Counted from the stretch's first letter, positions 24,237-33,609 are shown. The stretch is 64,000 bases of DNA from JBEKTW01 sp049515655 (GCA_049515655.1 JBEKTW010000011.1:1-64000); one strand, 5' to 3'. Program-made: numbers and translations. Notes: a model not told the origin generated them from the sequence alone.

Positions 24237-25703
24237 ATGACAGCTTTGCCGTCACAAATGTCTCCAACGCATTCCCCCGTCTCTTCCAGCGATGAAATGA
24301 GCCAGGCCTACCAGAAATTCAGAGAGGAATTCCCTGAGTATGAGAATACAAGGATCCTCGATGATTTGCGGGCAAAGGAGTATTCTCGTCTGGACCGACA
24401 GGGTCAAGTCTATCTGGACTACACAGGCGCCGGTCTCTATTCCGACCATCAGCTGGAAGAGCATGTTACTTTGCTGAGGACAGGGATTTTTGGCAACCCC
24501 CATTCAACCAATCCCTCGTCGCGCGCTTCAACACAATTGGCTGAGCAGGCACGAAGCTATGTTCTGGAATACTTTAACGCTTCGCCGGATGAATATGTCG
24601 TCGTCTTCACGAAAAACGCAAGCGGTGCGCTTAAGCTTATCGGCGAATCATACCCGTTCGAAAACGATTCGCGCTACTTGCTAACCTTTGATAACCACAA
24701 TGCAGTTAACGGTATCCGTGAGTTCGCACGGTCAAAAGGAGCCGTTATCACGTACGTTCCGGTTGTAGCCCCGGATCTACGAATTGATGGCGATCGGCTT
24801 CTGAAGGATCTGGAGACGACAAAGCGTTACAGAAATAATCTTTTCGTCTTTCCGGCTCAGTCTAATTTTTCCGGAGTCCAGCATTCGTTAGAATGGATAT
24901 CTCGAGCGCATGCAAACAGCTGGGATGTCATCCTTGACGCAGCAGCATTCGCGCCGACCAACCTGTTGGATGTAAACCGATACCGTCCGGACTTCGTCCC
25001 GCTCTCCTTTTACAAGATGTTTGGATATCCCACGGGGGTCGGCTGTCTGATTGCGAAGAAAACAGCCCTGAAGAAATTGCGCCGGCCGTGGTTCTCGGGC
25101 GGAACGATTGAAATGGCATCGGTGCAGGGAGACAGACATTTTCTCTCGGAGGGGGCAACGGCTTTCGAGGACGGGACGATTGACTACTTGAATCTACCGG
25201 CTATTGAAATCGGCCTGAGACATCTCCAGAAAATCGGGACGGAGTTGATACACACGAGAGTGACCACTCTGACCGCCTGGCTGCTCAAATGCCTCACATC
25301 GTTGTCTCATTCTAACGGCTCACCGCTGGTCGAGATTTATGGACCCAGGGATATTGCTCAACGGGGAGCATCGGTTGCTATGAATTTTCTCGACCCTGCC
25401 GGCACAGTTTTCAATTTTCGTTTTGTGGAAGAAGCTGCCGCGAAATTCAATATTTCATTGCGCACCGGTTGTTTTTGTAACCCCGGGGCCGGTGAGATCG
25501 CCTTTGGCTTGACGAAGAAGGATATGGTCGACTGCTTCGGCAACGAAGAACGAGCCTCCTTCGAACAATGCATCCTTGCCGTCAAGGGAAAAACAGCCGG
25601 TGCCGTCCGTGTCTCTCTGGGGATCGCAACAAATTTCGACGATGTCTATCGCTTTCTTCGATTTGTCCGAAGCTTCATCGATACATCGTCTGGGTCGAAG
25701 TAA
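24237..25703 (+). CDS. MoCo-sulfurase-like class V aminotransferase
   Basis: 488 aa from the ATG at 24237, preceded by AGGAAA; a TTG at 24153 is less likely. It has the molybdenum-cofactor-sulfurase type NifS fold: YLDYTGAGLYSD, FGNPHSTNPSS, PLP lysine in LSFYKMFGYPTG and catalytic cysteine in SLRTGCFCNPGAGE. MOCOS enzymes take sulfur from cysteine to convert the Mo=O ligand of xanthine-oxidase-type enzymes to Mo=S. No molybdoenzyme is in the window, so its target is unknown. It is divergent from the sulfur island, the second NifS-like gene nearby. Confidence 0.87.
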   Translation: MTALPSQMSPTHSPVSSSDEMSQAYQKFREEFPEYENTRILDDLRAKEYSRLDRQGQVYLDYTGAGLYSDHQLEEHVTLLRTGIFGNPHSTNPSSRASTQLAEQARSYVLEYFNASPDEYVVVFTKNASGALKLIGESYPFENDSRYLLTFDNHNAVNGIREFARSKGAVITYVPVVAPDLRIDGDRLLKDLETTKRYRNNLFVFPAQSNFSGVQHSLEWISRAHANSWDVILDAAAFAPTNLLDVNRYRPDFVPLSFYKMFGYPTGVGCLIAKKTALKKLRRPWFSGGTIEMASVQGDRHFLSEGATAFEDGTIDYLNLPAIEIGLRHLQKIGTELIHTRVTTLTAWLLKCLTSLSHSNGSPLVEIYGPRDIAQRGASVAMNFLDPAGTVFNFRFVEEAAAKFNISLRTGCFCNPGAGEIAFGLTKKDMVDCFGNEERASFEQCILAVKGKTAGAVRVSLGIATNFDDVYRFLRFVRSFIDTSSGSK

Positions 25704-25832
25704 CCCTTTCGTGAAAATGGATCGCTGCGAATTCTCCACGTGAGGGCAAAACAGATGGTGGAATCAATCCGGGCGCACAAACGCGTCTGCCAAACCTGTT
25801 GCGACCTCAGCGATTGCAACCAGCGCCTTGTT

Positions 25833-25961
25833 GACCGCTGATGAGAATGATGAGAATGATGAAAGATGATGGATGAAGGAGGATCAACGAATAAGAAAAA
25901 ATGCGATCAAGGGTGCGGCGGACGAATCATGAGAATCAGGTCATCATTAGAATCCGCGGTT
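25833..25961 (+). repeat. Degenerate solo copy of the ACCGCTGAT palindromic repeat
   Basis: The gap 25704-26013 carries no gene. It contains GTTGACCGCTGAT, a GATGAGAATGATGA-rich middle and an ATCCGCGGTTT end, resembling the three complete copies at 26707-27115. The middle is diverged and the right end has two changes from ATCAGCGGTT. Confidence 0.55.
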
Positions 25962-26013
25962 TGGTGAGTAATTATTCAGCTGCAAATCAACCACAACAAA
26001 AAGGTGAGACAAC

Positions 26014-26139
26014 GTGAGCAAAGGTCAGAACAGCAAAAAATCAAGCAAGAAGGAACCGGCAATGACCATGAAAGAAAAGAAGGCCGCGAAGAGGGAGAAG
26101 AAGGAAGAAAAAAAGAGCCTGGGCCTCCAGAAGCTCTGA
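26014..26139 (+). CDS. 41-aa highly basic Lys-rich protein
   Basis: A short ORF with a GTG start and an SD (AAAGGTGAG). It starts SKGQNSKKSSKKEPAMTMKE and continues with alternating Lys/Glu/Ala, ending SLGLQKL. Similar short Lys-rich proteins opening with a KGQ/SKK pattern are common in several phyla, from memory. Charge suggests nucleic-acid or ribosome binding. It is unlinked to a neighbour by overlap; DinB starts 87 nt downstream. Confidence 0.55.
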   Translation: MSKGQNSKKSSKKEPAMTMKEKKAAKREKKEEKKSLGLQKL

Positions 26140-26226
26140 TGCTGGTTACATGAGTTGATAGAACGACGGATACTCTCTTGCAGAATTAATGTGTCCTAGG
26201 AGTGAATACTTACTGAAAAGGAAATC

Positions 26227-26703
26227 ATGCTCTCAGTAGCACAGCATCTCAGAGAAGCCATTCACGCCGCGAAGCCGCGGCTCCTTGCCATTACGGAGAC
26301 CCGCGCCTCCGAGAAACCATACCCTGACAAGTGGTCCATCAAAGAAATTCTTGGCCACCTCGTAGATTCGGCAAGCAACAATCACCAGCGCATCGTGCGG
26401 ATGCAGGAGTCAGGCAACATCGGGAAGTTCTCGTATGAACAGATACACTGGGTGAATTCCCAGCACTATCGCTCCGAAAAGTGGGACGACCTGGTGAACG
26501 TATGGTATTTCTATAACAAGCATCTCGCGCACATCATCGAGCTTATCGACCCGCAATCATTGAACAACCTGTGCGATGTGGACTATGGCAAACCGATGAC
26601 GCTGCAGTTCGTTGCCGGGGATTATCTGAGGCACCTGCAGCATCACCTGGACCAGATCTTCAGCGACGCGGATCCGAGGGAGAGAACAAAGTGGATGGCC
26701 TGA
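26227..26703 (+). CDS. DinB-family putative metal-dependent protein
   Basis: This 158-aa four-helix-bundle protein of the DinB/YfiT superfamily has metal-ligand histidines in EILGHLVDSASNNHQR and YLRHLQHHLDQI. AAAAGGAAATC before the ATG is an SD. Members include bacillithiol- and mycothiol-dependent transferases and damage-induced proteins; the reaction here is unknown. The C-terminal end abuts a palindromic repeat cluster. It is likely a single-gene unit. Confidence 0.85.
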   Translation: MLSVAQHLREAIHAAKPRLLAITETRASEKPYPDKWSIKEILGHLVDSASNNHQRIVRMQESGNIGKFSYEQIHWVNSQHYRSEKWDDLVNVWYFYNKHLAHIIELIDPQSLNNLCDVDYGKPMTLQFVAGDYLRHLQHHLDQIFSDADPRERTKWMA

Positions 26704-26706
26704 GCG

Positions 26707-27115
26707 GTCAGAACCGCTGATTACGCTGATGACGGCTGATAAAAGATGATGAATTTGGTGAGGATGATCGGGATACAAAGGGCACAACATGCAATGAATT
26801 ACTCGATCTAACGATCATGAACATCATTTCATCATGGCAATCAGCGGTTCTGACAATTGAGCGCTGATAAAGATGATGAATTTGGTGAGGATGATTGGGA
26901 AACAAATGGCACAACATGCAATGAATCACTCGACATAACGATCATGAACATCATTTCATCATAACAATCAGCGGTTCAGACAGCTGACCGCTGATTACGC
27001 TGATAGCAGATGATGAGTGTGATGAATCATGACGAATAAATGGCAGAACATGCAAGGAATCGCGCGACATAACGATCATGGCAATCATTTCATCACAAGA
27101 ATCAGCGGTTCAGAC
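26707..27115 (+). repeat. Three tandem copies of a palindromic ~130-bp repeat
   Basis: Copy 1 (26707-26854) begins GTCAGAACCGCTGATT and ends with the exact inverse AATCAGCGGTTCTGAC. Copy 2 (about 26859-26981) and copy 3 (26983-27115) share inner blocks such as GATGATGAATTTGGTGAGGA, GGCACAACATGCAATGAA, ACGATCATGAACATCATTT and ATCAGCGGTTCAGAC. The whole DinB-to-UDG spacer is this array; no gene is inside. It looks like a non-autonomous palindromic element that has multiplied in tandem. Confidence 0.85.
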
Positions 27116-27141
27116 ATTTGTTCATTAACTAAAAACTACCT

Positions 27142-27762
27142 ATGCTAAAAGAAATTCTTGTTCAAAACTTGCATGTTCTCTTTGTCGGAACGTCAGTCTT
27201 GGAGATATCGGACGAGCTCGGGTTCTATTATTTGACTCCGAAGAATCGGTTTTGGGAAATGCTTGAATATGCCGGCATTACGCCAACGATGGTCATCTCC
27301 CAATCTGACCGTAAGGCACTGGTTGACGCGAAACGTACCGGAGTGCTCAACGACCTGTACAAGCAATTCTTCTTCGAGAAGAAGGAATCAACACTATTAA
27401 AACTTCATCTCGGTTTGACCGACCTCAATCGACGACTGGTCGTCAGCAATGACGACGACCCTGCTGCAGAACCCACAATCGAAGATATGCGGAAATTTGT
27501 GAAGAAAGTGGAAAAGTACCGGCCGAAGATTGTCGCATTTGTAACTGGCGTGGAAATTTTCGAGAAGTGCTTTAAGCAGCTTTATCCATCAGCTAGCCGG
27601 CAGAGAGGGAAACAGGACTTCCTGATTGGTACTTCAGAAGTCTGGCTCCTCGGCAGTACAAGCGGGCGTATGAAGGATACCGACGCAATTGAGCAGGTGT
27701 TTGGAGACCTTGCTGATCGCCTCGGCGGTTTGGAGAAAGAGAATCCGATCCCGACATCCTAG
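27142..27762 (+). CDS. Uracil-DNA glycosylase superfamily protein (MUG/TDG-like)
   Basis: This 206-aa protein has the order of MUG-type glycosylases: LFVGTSVLEISDELGFYYL, then TPKNRFWEMLEYAGITP, LHLGLTDLNRR, PKIVAFVTG and a C-terminal EVWLLGSTSGR. Motif A differs from the GINPG of typical MUG (GTSVLEIS), so the catalytic residue set is altered. The predicted role is excision of uracil or mismatched bases from DNA. It is convergent with the porin gene and only 13 nt from it. Confidence 0.75.
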   Translation: MLKEILVQNLHVLFVGTSVLEISDELGFYYLTPKNRFWEMLEYAGITPTMVISQSDRKALVDAKRTGVLNDLYKQFFFEKKESTLLKLHLGLTDLNRRLVVSNDDDPAAEPTIEDMRKFVKKVEKYRPKIVAFVTGVEIFEKCFKQLYPSASRQRGKQDFLIGTSEVWLLGSTSGRMKDTDAIEQVFGDLADRLGGLEKENPIPTS

Positions 27763-27775
27763 CCGGATCTCCTTT

Positions 27776-29158
27776 TCAAAATTTCACAAGCAGGGAGAGG
27801 TTCATACGACTTTCAGTCGTGCGAAGATCGGGCGCCCAGCCGTTGACGGTCGAGCCGGGAGTGCCGGTGTTGCCGCCCTGCGGGCTGACGCCGCCACTAC
27901 CCGCGAAATACGGAACATTCGACTCGCGATGATTGTATTCGATGCGGAACGTGGTGTATTGATCCGGCATGTAATCGAACGTAATCGTACAATCCCAGGC
28001 CTTAAATTGATCGCCCGGGTTCTCGGTGAAATACGGCGTTCCTGAAAATGCCGTCGCGCCGTTGATCGGCGGCATGAGCACGAGATACCGGCCGGGATTG
28101 GTTATTCCCCCGCCGCCAATCGTCACGGCGAACAGATCATGATTAAACCATAAGCGGTTGTAGATCATACCTCCCGCGAAGTATTGCGCCGGAGATCCGG
28201 GGGCGTCGGTGAGGCCGTTTACTCCGTCGCCGCTTTCCCATCCAATATCTCCCGTAATGGAAAACGCCGCCTTGTCCACACCACGCGACGGATCGTCGTA
28301 ATACTTGATCTGCACACTATTGTCGCTGTGAGCTCTCATGCGACCGGGAAATCCAAGCCAATCGTGTCCGTAGTAGCCGTTGGAGACGACGCATACGGAT
28401 TCCGTCGGTCTCCACAAGATCTGAAACCCGACGCCCGGCGTGTGGTTAAACATCCCGTACGACTGCCAGCCGTTGATGATCCATGGCTCGATCTTGAGTT
28501 TATCGCTCGTAAAGATTTGCACACGAAGCCCGTTGAAAAACCATGGCGTGTTGGAAGAGACGTACGACGGCTGGTATGCCCAGTTATCGAAATTGTAATA
28601 GCCAAATAATCCGACGTACGACATAAAGATACCAGCCTCAAAATTAATGCCGTTCATCACGTCCCAGTGGTACCCACCGTAGGCTTCGGAAACGTAACGA
28701 TATGCGTCGGCGAGGTCCCATTGGCCTCGGGCCGGACTGGCGTCGTTTCTCGGAGTCATGGTAGAATACATGCCGAATTGCGTCATGAGCCGCCCCAGCG
28801 CGTGTCCAACGTGAAAGTCTCCTCCGATGCCAAGCTGCTGAACCTGTATCTCGCTCGTCCGGCCGCTTTCCGAAGTTCCGGAGAGCGTGTGATCCACGGG
28901 TTGATTAAAGTCTTCGATGTACGAGACGTCGGCGCGGAACTCGCCAGTAAAATACTTCGAATCAAAGATGGACGTGTTTTGCCTAGTGTTGCCGTTCAGC
29001 CATGTGAAGTCGCCGAACGCAAACGGTGCAGCGGCAGGTTGTTCCGCGGCTGTTACGGTGGTATCATGCATCGCATTGGCCGTTGTGCGGGCAGCGTCTT
29101 GTTGGGCCAGACATGTACCGGCGATCGTAACGAGAATCAATATTATTACAAGTTTCAT
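27776..29158 (-). CDS. Outer-membrane beta-barrel porin at the end of the kdp operon
   Basis: This 460-aa protein has an N-terminal signal peptide (MKLVIILILVTIAGTCLAQQ), alternating aromatic beta-strand stretches and a final strand ending in Phe (MNLSLLVKF), the outer-membrane barrel signal. It resembles the putative beta-barrel porin-2 group often seen next to kdp genes. It is 2 nt from an unknown 121-aa gene and co-oriented with kdpCFAB, so it may pass K+ or small solutes across the outer membrane. Confidence 0.82.
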   Translation of the reverse strand: MKLVIILILVTIAGTCLAQQDAARTTANAMHDTTVTAAEQPAAAPFAFGDFTWLNGNTRQNTSIFDSKYFTGEFRADVSYIEDFNQPVDHTLSGTSESGRTSEIQVQQLGIGGDFHVGHALGRLMTQFGMYSTMTPRNDASPARGQWDLADAYRYVSEAYGGYHWDVMNGINFEAGIFMSYVGLFGYYNFDNWAYQPSYVSSNTPWFFNGLRVQIFTSDKLKIEPWIINGWQSYGMFNHTPGVGFQILWRPTESVCVVSNGYYGHDWLGFPGRMRAHSDNSVQIKYYDDPSRGVDKAAFSITGDIGWESGDGVNGLTDAPGSPAQYFAGGMIYNRLWFNHDLFAVTIGGGGITNPGRYLVLMPPINGATAFSGTPYFTENPGDQFKAWDCTITFDYMPDQYTTFRIEYNHRESNVPYFAGSGGVSPQGGNTGTPGSTVNGWAPDLRTTESRMNLSLLVKF

Positions 29159-29160
29159 CC

Positions 29161-29526
29161 TTATATCCTTTTGATGTTTTGAAAAATGGAATGCCGGGGT
29201 GATCGAACATGGACATGGCTATAGCTCAACGGCACCTTTTCCGCGCAAAAGCCCTTTGCAACAGATCCCTTAAGAACTTGGACGAATGCTCGGGTACCGT
29301 CGGTAATTTTCAGAATTTTTACAGTCGCGACGATTCTTCTCGGCAAAAACGAAAAGACCCGCGGACGCCTGTATGACCCTATCCAGCGCACAATCCACAA
29401 TACTTCTCCCTCGTGTAACGTAGCCTCTTCGGGAAATGTGAGAAAGATACCATCCCGCTTCAATTCCATGACGGGAATATCGAACGGTGTCATGTTTCCC
29501 CCGAGAATGAGTGGACCGATGCGCAT
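29161..29526 (-). CDS. Hypothetical 121-aa protein in the kdp operon
   Basis: The ORF lies between kdpB (11 nt) and the porin gene (2 nt), a spacing that implies a real operon member. It is beta-rich and basic (ELKRDGIFLTFPEE, RRIVATVKILKITDGTRAFV, VLKGSVAKGFCAEKV). The last stretch has an SH3-like alternating V/I pattern seen in several assembly proteins, but this is only a fold guess. There is no membrane span. No family is recognised. Confidence 0.6.
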   Translation of the reverse strand: MRIGPLILGGNMTPFDIPVMELKRDGIFLTFPEEATLHEGEVLWIVRWIGSYRRPRVFSFLPRRIVATVKILKITDGTRAFVQVLKGSVAKGFCAEKVPLSYSHVHVRSPRHSIFQNIKRI

Positions 29527-29537
29527 TGTGCCTTGCC

Positions 29538-31670
29538 TTAGATTAGACCGATTGACGTAAGGAGCATGTCAATCAGTTTTATTCCGATGAACGGAGCGAC
29601 GATCCCTCCAAAGCCGTAAATGAAGAGATGTTTGCGGAGTAACTGAACGGCGCTGACGGCCCGGTACTTGACGCCCTTCAAGGCCAACGGAATCAATGCG
29701 ACGATGATGAGCGCGTTGAAAATAACTGCTGAGAGGATGGCGCTTTCCGGTGTGGCGAGTTTCATGATATTCAGTGCATTGAGTGCCGGATATGTCGTCG
29801 CGAACGCAGCAGGGATAATGGCGAAGTACTTCGCCACGTCGTTTGCAATGCTGAACGTCGTCAGCGTGCCGCGCGTCATGAGCAACTGCTTGCCGATCTC
29901 GACAATCTCCATGAGTTTCGTCGGGTTGCTGTCGAGGTCGATCATGTTCGCCGCTTCGCGGGCAGATTGTGTGCCGGTGTTCATCGCAACGGCGACGTCC
30001 GCCTGCGCCAGCGCCGGAGCGTCGTTTGTACCGTCGCCGGTCATCGCGACCAGTCGTCCCCCGGCCTGGTAATCACGGATCAGTTTGAGCTTATCTTCGG
30101 GCTTGGCTTCAGCGAGAAAATCATCCACGCCGGCTTCCGCGGCGATAGCCGTCGCGGTAAGGGGATTATCCCCCGTGATCATGACCGTCTTGATTCCCAT
30201 CTTCCGCAAATGAGCAAAACGCTCTTTGATTCCTCCCTTAACAATATCTTTCAGATGGATCACGCCGAGAACTTCATTGTTTTCCACAACGACGAGAGGA
30301 GTGGCGCCGACCCTGCTGATTTCCTGCACCGTTTGTTGGACGGCTGAAGGAAACACACGACCTTGTTTTTCGATGTATGTTTTCATCGCATCGGCGGCAC
30401 CCTTCCGGATGATGAGTTTTCCGTTCCCGCCCTGTGCATGGATGTCCGCGCCGCTCATCCGGGTCTGTGCGCTGAATGGAACGAACTGTGCCGCGATCTC
30501 ATGGATGTCCCGCCCGCGCAGGCCATACTTTTCTTTTGCAAGGACGACGATCGACCGGCCTTCGGGAGTCTCATCGGCAAGCGAAGCCAGCTGGGCGGCA
30601 TTGGCGAGACGCTCCTTCGAGATGCCCGGTGCGGGTGTGAATTCGGTAGCCATACGGTTTCCGAGAGTGATTGTGCCGGTCTTGTCGAGCAAGAGGACAT
30701 CGACGTCGCCCGCGGCCTCAATGGCGCGGCCGGATGTCGCGATGACATTATGCCGGATCATCCGGTCCATGCCCGCAATCCCGATGGCGGAAAGAAGTCC
30801 GCCAATCGTTGTCGGAATCAAACAGACCAGGAGCGCGACCAGCACCGTCACGGTGATAGGCGTTCCGTGACCTGCGGCAGAAACACTGAAGAGCGAGAAC
30901 GGAAGGAGCGTTACACAAACCATGAGAAAGATGATCGTGAACGCCGCCAGAAGTATGTTAAGCGCGATCTCGTTCGGAGTTTTTTGGCGTTTGGCACCTT
31001 CGATGAGCTTGATCATCCTGTCGAGGAAGCCGCCGCCGGGCTCAGCGGTAACCCGGATGACAAGCCAATCGGACAGCACTCGCGTTCCCCCGGTGACTGC
31101 ACTTCGGTCGCCTCCGGATTCCCGGATCACGGGAGCGCTTTCGCCTGTAATGGCGCTTTCATCCACGGAAGCGATTCCTTCGATGACCTCACCATCGGCG
31201 GCGAGGGTTTCGCCGGCTTCCACCAGGAATACATCTCCCTTTTTCAATTCGGTTGAGGAGACGATGTCGAATGCTGAACCGCGCGAGGGCTCGCGGAGCC
31301 GTTTCGCCTTCGTATCCTTCCGGGCTCGGCGCAATGCCTCGGCCTGGGCTTTTCCCCGCCCCTCGGCCAGCGCTTCGGAGAAGTTCGCGAAAATGACGGT
31401 GAACCAGAGCCATAGAGAAACACCGCCGATATACCAGGCAGGCGCCTCGCCGGACCCGAATATCGCCTGGAGCCAGAGTGCCGTCGTCAGGACGCTCCCG
31501 ACCTCAACGACGAACATGACCGGATTGCGCACCATCGACCGCGGATCAAGCTTAAGAACCGCGTCGCCGATGGCACGCCGGTACATCTCGCCGGTGAGCC
31601 CTACGGTTCTTTTGAGCTGTTGGGAAGTCTGTGCTGTCATTGCTGTATCGTCTTTCGTTCCTGTAAGCAT
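29538..31670 (-). CDS. kdpB: KdpB, K+-transporting P-type ATPase catalytic subunit
   Basis: This 710-aa P-type ATPase (710 from ATG 31670; 700 from ATG 31640) has the actuator motif AITGESAPVI, phosphorylation site LLDKTGTITLGN and hinge GDGTNDAPALAQADV. It hydrolyses ATP to power K+ uptake through KdpA. Its first ATG is one base after the kdpA stop. The order kdpC-kdpF-kdpA-kdpB is unusual, since kdpC usually follows kdpB. Confidence 0.97.
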   Translation of the reverse strand: MLTGTKDDTAMTAQTSQQLKRTVGLTGEMYRRAIGDAVLKLDPRSMVRNPVMFVVEVGSVLTTALWLQAIFGSGEAPAWYIGGVSLWLWFTVIFANFSEALAEGRGKAQAEALRRARKDTKAKRLREPSRGSAFDIVSSTELKKGDVFLVEAGETLAADGEVIEGIASVDESAITGESAPVIRESGGDRSAVTGGTRVLSDWLVIRVTAEPGGGFLDRMIKLIEGAKRQKTPNEIALNILLAAFTIIFLMVCVTLLPFSLFSVSAAGHGTPITVTVLVALLVCLIPTTIGGLLSAIGIAGMDRMIRHNVIATSGRAIEAAGDVDVLLLDKTGTITLGNRMATEFTPAPGISKERLANAAQLASLADETPEGRSIVVLAKEKYGLRGRDIHEIAAQFVPFSAQTRMSGADIHAQGGNGKLIIRKGAADAMKTYIEKQGRVFPSAVQQTVQEISRVGATPLVVVENNEVLGVIHLKDIVKGGIKERFAHLRKMGIKTVMITGDNPLTATAIAAEAGVDDFLAEAKPEDKLKLIRDYQAGGRLVAMTGDGTNDAPALAQADVAVAMNTGTQSAREAANMIDLDSNPTKLMEIVEIGKQLLMTRGTLTTFSIANDVAKYFAIIPAAFATTYPALNALNIMKLATPESAILSAVIFNALIIVALIPLALKGVKYRAVSAVQLLRKHLFIYGFGGIVAPFIGIKLIDMLLTSIGLI

Positions 31671-31671
31671 G

Positions 31672-33414
31672 TTACTGCACCATCATGAAGTGTTCGACAA
31701 TCGGTCCTAATGCGAGGGCCGGTATGAAGTTCAGCGCACCGACGATCAGGATGACCGCGATAAGCCAGAAGATGAACAACGGTATGTGTGTCGGAAGCGT
31801 CCCTTCACTTGCGGGGACAAGTTTCTTCCGGACAAGTGAACCGGCAAGCGCCAGCGTCGGCACCGCCAGCCAGAACCGTCCGATGAGCATCGCCAATCCG
31901 CCGGTAATATTATAGAACGGGGTATTGACGCTTACTCCGGCGAAGGCGCTTCCGTTGTTGTTCGCCTGGGACGTGAACGTGTACAGGATCTCGCTGAAGC
32001 CATGAGGTCCAGGATTGGCAATCGCCGCTCTTCCATCCGCAGTTACAACCGCAAGAGCAGTAAACGCCAGCACGGCAATAGGCATGATGAGAATTAACAG
32101 CGACGCCATCTTCATCTCGTACGTTTCGATCTTGTGTCCCATGTACTCGGGCGTCCGGCCGACAAGCAAACCGGCGACAAATACTGCCACGATCACGAAC
32201 ACGAGCATGCCGTAGAGTCCTGATCCGACTCCTCCGAGAGCAACTTCGCCGAGATGCATCATGATCAACGGTACCATACCACCGAGAGGAGTGAACGAGT
32301 CATGCATCGAGTTCACCGCCCCGCATGACGTCGCCGTTGTCACTGTGGCAAAAAGTGCGGACTTGGCAATGCCGAAGCGCACTTCCTTTCCCTCCATATT
32401 ACCGCCCGGATTGACCGCCGTTGCGTGCTGATCCACGCCGAGAGCGGCGAGCTTCGGGTTGCCTGCCGACTCGGCATAGTACGCAACGAAGATTGCCACT
32501 ACAAGGATGATCATCATGGCGGCAAGCAGCGCCCAACCCTGTCGCTTATCGCCAACCATCTTACCGAAGGCGTAGCACAGCGCCAGCGCGATTACCGTTT
32601 CCGCAAGCGTTAAGAGAAAATCCGTGAACGGCGTCGGGTTCTCGTACGGATGTGCCGCATTGGCATTGAAGAAACCTCCGCCGTTCGTGCCGAGGTGCTT
32701 AATAGCCAACTGTGATGCGACGGGCCCCGTCGCAATAACCTGTTCTGAGACTTTCGCTCCGCCGGTATCAGTCGTCGGCTGAAGCAGGGGTACTGATGAA
32801 TAGGACGAGAAATTCTGGACAACACCTTGCTGTACGCAGACGAGCGCAAGGACTATGGACAGTGGCACTAGGATATACAGCGTACTTCGCGTCATGTCGA
32901 CCCAGAAGTTTCCCAGTGTTTTTGCAGAATGACGGGCAATCCCGCGAATGAAGAGCGCCAGGATCGCCATCCCGGTTGCCGCAGAAACGAAGTTCTGAAC
33001 GGTCATTCCCAGCATCTGCGTCAGATAGCTCATGGTCGTTTCGCCGCCGTAATCCTGCCAGTTCGTGTTCGTGGTGAAGCTGACCGCCGTATTGAACGAC
33101 GAATCGGGAGTAACTGCGCCGAAACTCTGCGGATTCAATGGGAAGAACTGCTGGAGACGCTGCAGTGCATAGAGGACCAGAAGTCCGAACGCATTGAACA
33201 ACAACATGGCCACGGCATTTGCCTTCCAGTCCATCTCCTCATCGGGGTTGATCCCAGCCAATCGATAGATAAATCGTTCGACAGGACCGAAAACCGGATC
33301 AAGAAACGTCCGCTTGCGTTCAAAAACGCGAGCCATGAATCCGCCCAGCGGTTTGACAAGCAGCAGCAGTACGACCAGGTAGGAGGCGATTTGAAGAATT
33401 CCGTTAAGCGTCAT
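31672..33414 (-). CDS. kdpA: KdpA, K+-binding channel-like subunit
   Basis: This 580-aa protein has about ten membrane segments and the selectivity-filter loops of the K+ channel superfamily: SFTTNTNWQDYGGE, HLGTNGGGFFNANAAHP, TSCGAVNSMHDSFTP and TSQANNNGSAFAG. It binds and translocates K+. Its ATG overlaps the kdpF stop (ATGA). Confidence 0.97.
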   Translation of the reverse strand: MTLNGILQIASYLVVLLLLVKPLGGFMARVFERKRTFLDPVFGPVERFIYRLAGINPDEEMDWKANAVAMLLFNAFGLLVLYALQRLQQFFPLNPQSFGAVTPDSSFNTAVSFTTNTNWQDYGGETTMSYLTQMLGMTVQNFVSAATGMAILALFIRGIARHSAKTLGNFWVDMTRSTLYILVPLSIVLALVCVQQGVVQNFSSYSSVPLLQPTTDTGGAKVSEQVIATGPVASQLAIKHLGTNGGGFFNANAAHPYENPTPFTDFLLTLAETVIALALCYAFGKMVGDKRQGWALLAAMMIILVVAIFVAYYAESAGNPKLAALGVDQHATAVNPGGNMEGKEVRFGIAKSALFATVTTATSCGAVNSMHDSFTPLGGMVPLIMMHLGEVALGGVGSGLYGMLVFVIVAVFVAGLLVGRTPEYMGHKIETYEMKMASLLILIMPIAVLAFTALAVVTADGRAAIANPGPHGFSEILYTFTSQANNNGSAFAGVSVNTPFYNITGGLAMLIGRFWLAVPTLALAGSLVRKKLVPASEGTLPTHIPLFIFWLIAVILIVGALNFIPALALGPIVEHFMMVQ

Positions 33415-33503
33415 TCGAATTTCTCCGGTTTAAGCAGTGCGACAAATAAGTAAACGAGAAGACCGAGAGCGATCAGTCCGGATAGTATATAGAGCCAGCT
33501 CAT
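33411..33503 (-). CDS. kdpF: KdpF small stabilising subunit
   Basis: This 30-aa peptide begins MSWLYILSGLIALGLLVYLF and ends KPEKFE, matching KdpF, which stabilises the KdpFABC complex in the membrane. It overlaps kdpA by ATGA at its 3' end and the upstream 35-aa peptide by ATGA at its 5' end. Confidence 0.92.
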   Translation of the reverse strand: MSWLYILSGLIALGLLVYLFVALLKPEKFE

Positions 33504-33607
33504 GATTTTTCTCCCGATTTATGCTCACCGAGACTCTCACACATCTTCATCAATCCCCACGTCAGGACAAAAAAGAGGACGACGATGCCAAGGTACAGGA
33601 TGTCCAT
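33500..33607 (-). CDS. 35-aa single-span membrane peptide upstream of kdpF
   Basis: The peptide begins MDILYLGIVVLFFVLTWGLM and ends ESLGEHKSGEKS. A strong SD (GGAGGAG, 8-nt spacing) precedes the ATG at 33607; the longer frame starting at 33715 lies inside kdpC and is rejected. It starts 3 nt after the kdpC stop and overlaps kdpF by 4 nt. Similar short membrane peptides are known next to kdpF in other genomes, from memory. A second small subunit of the Kdp complex is plausible. Confidence 0.75.
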   Translation of the reverse strand: MDILYLGIVVLFFVLTWGLMKMCESLGEHKSGEKS

Positions 33608-33609
33608 TG

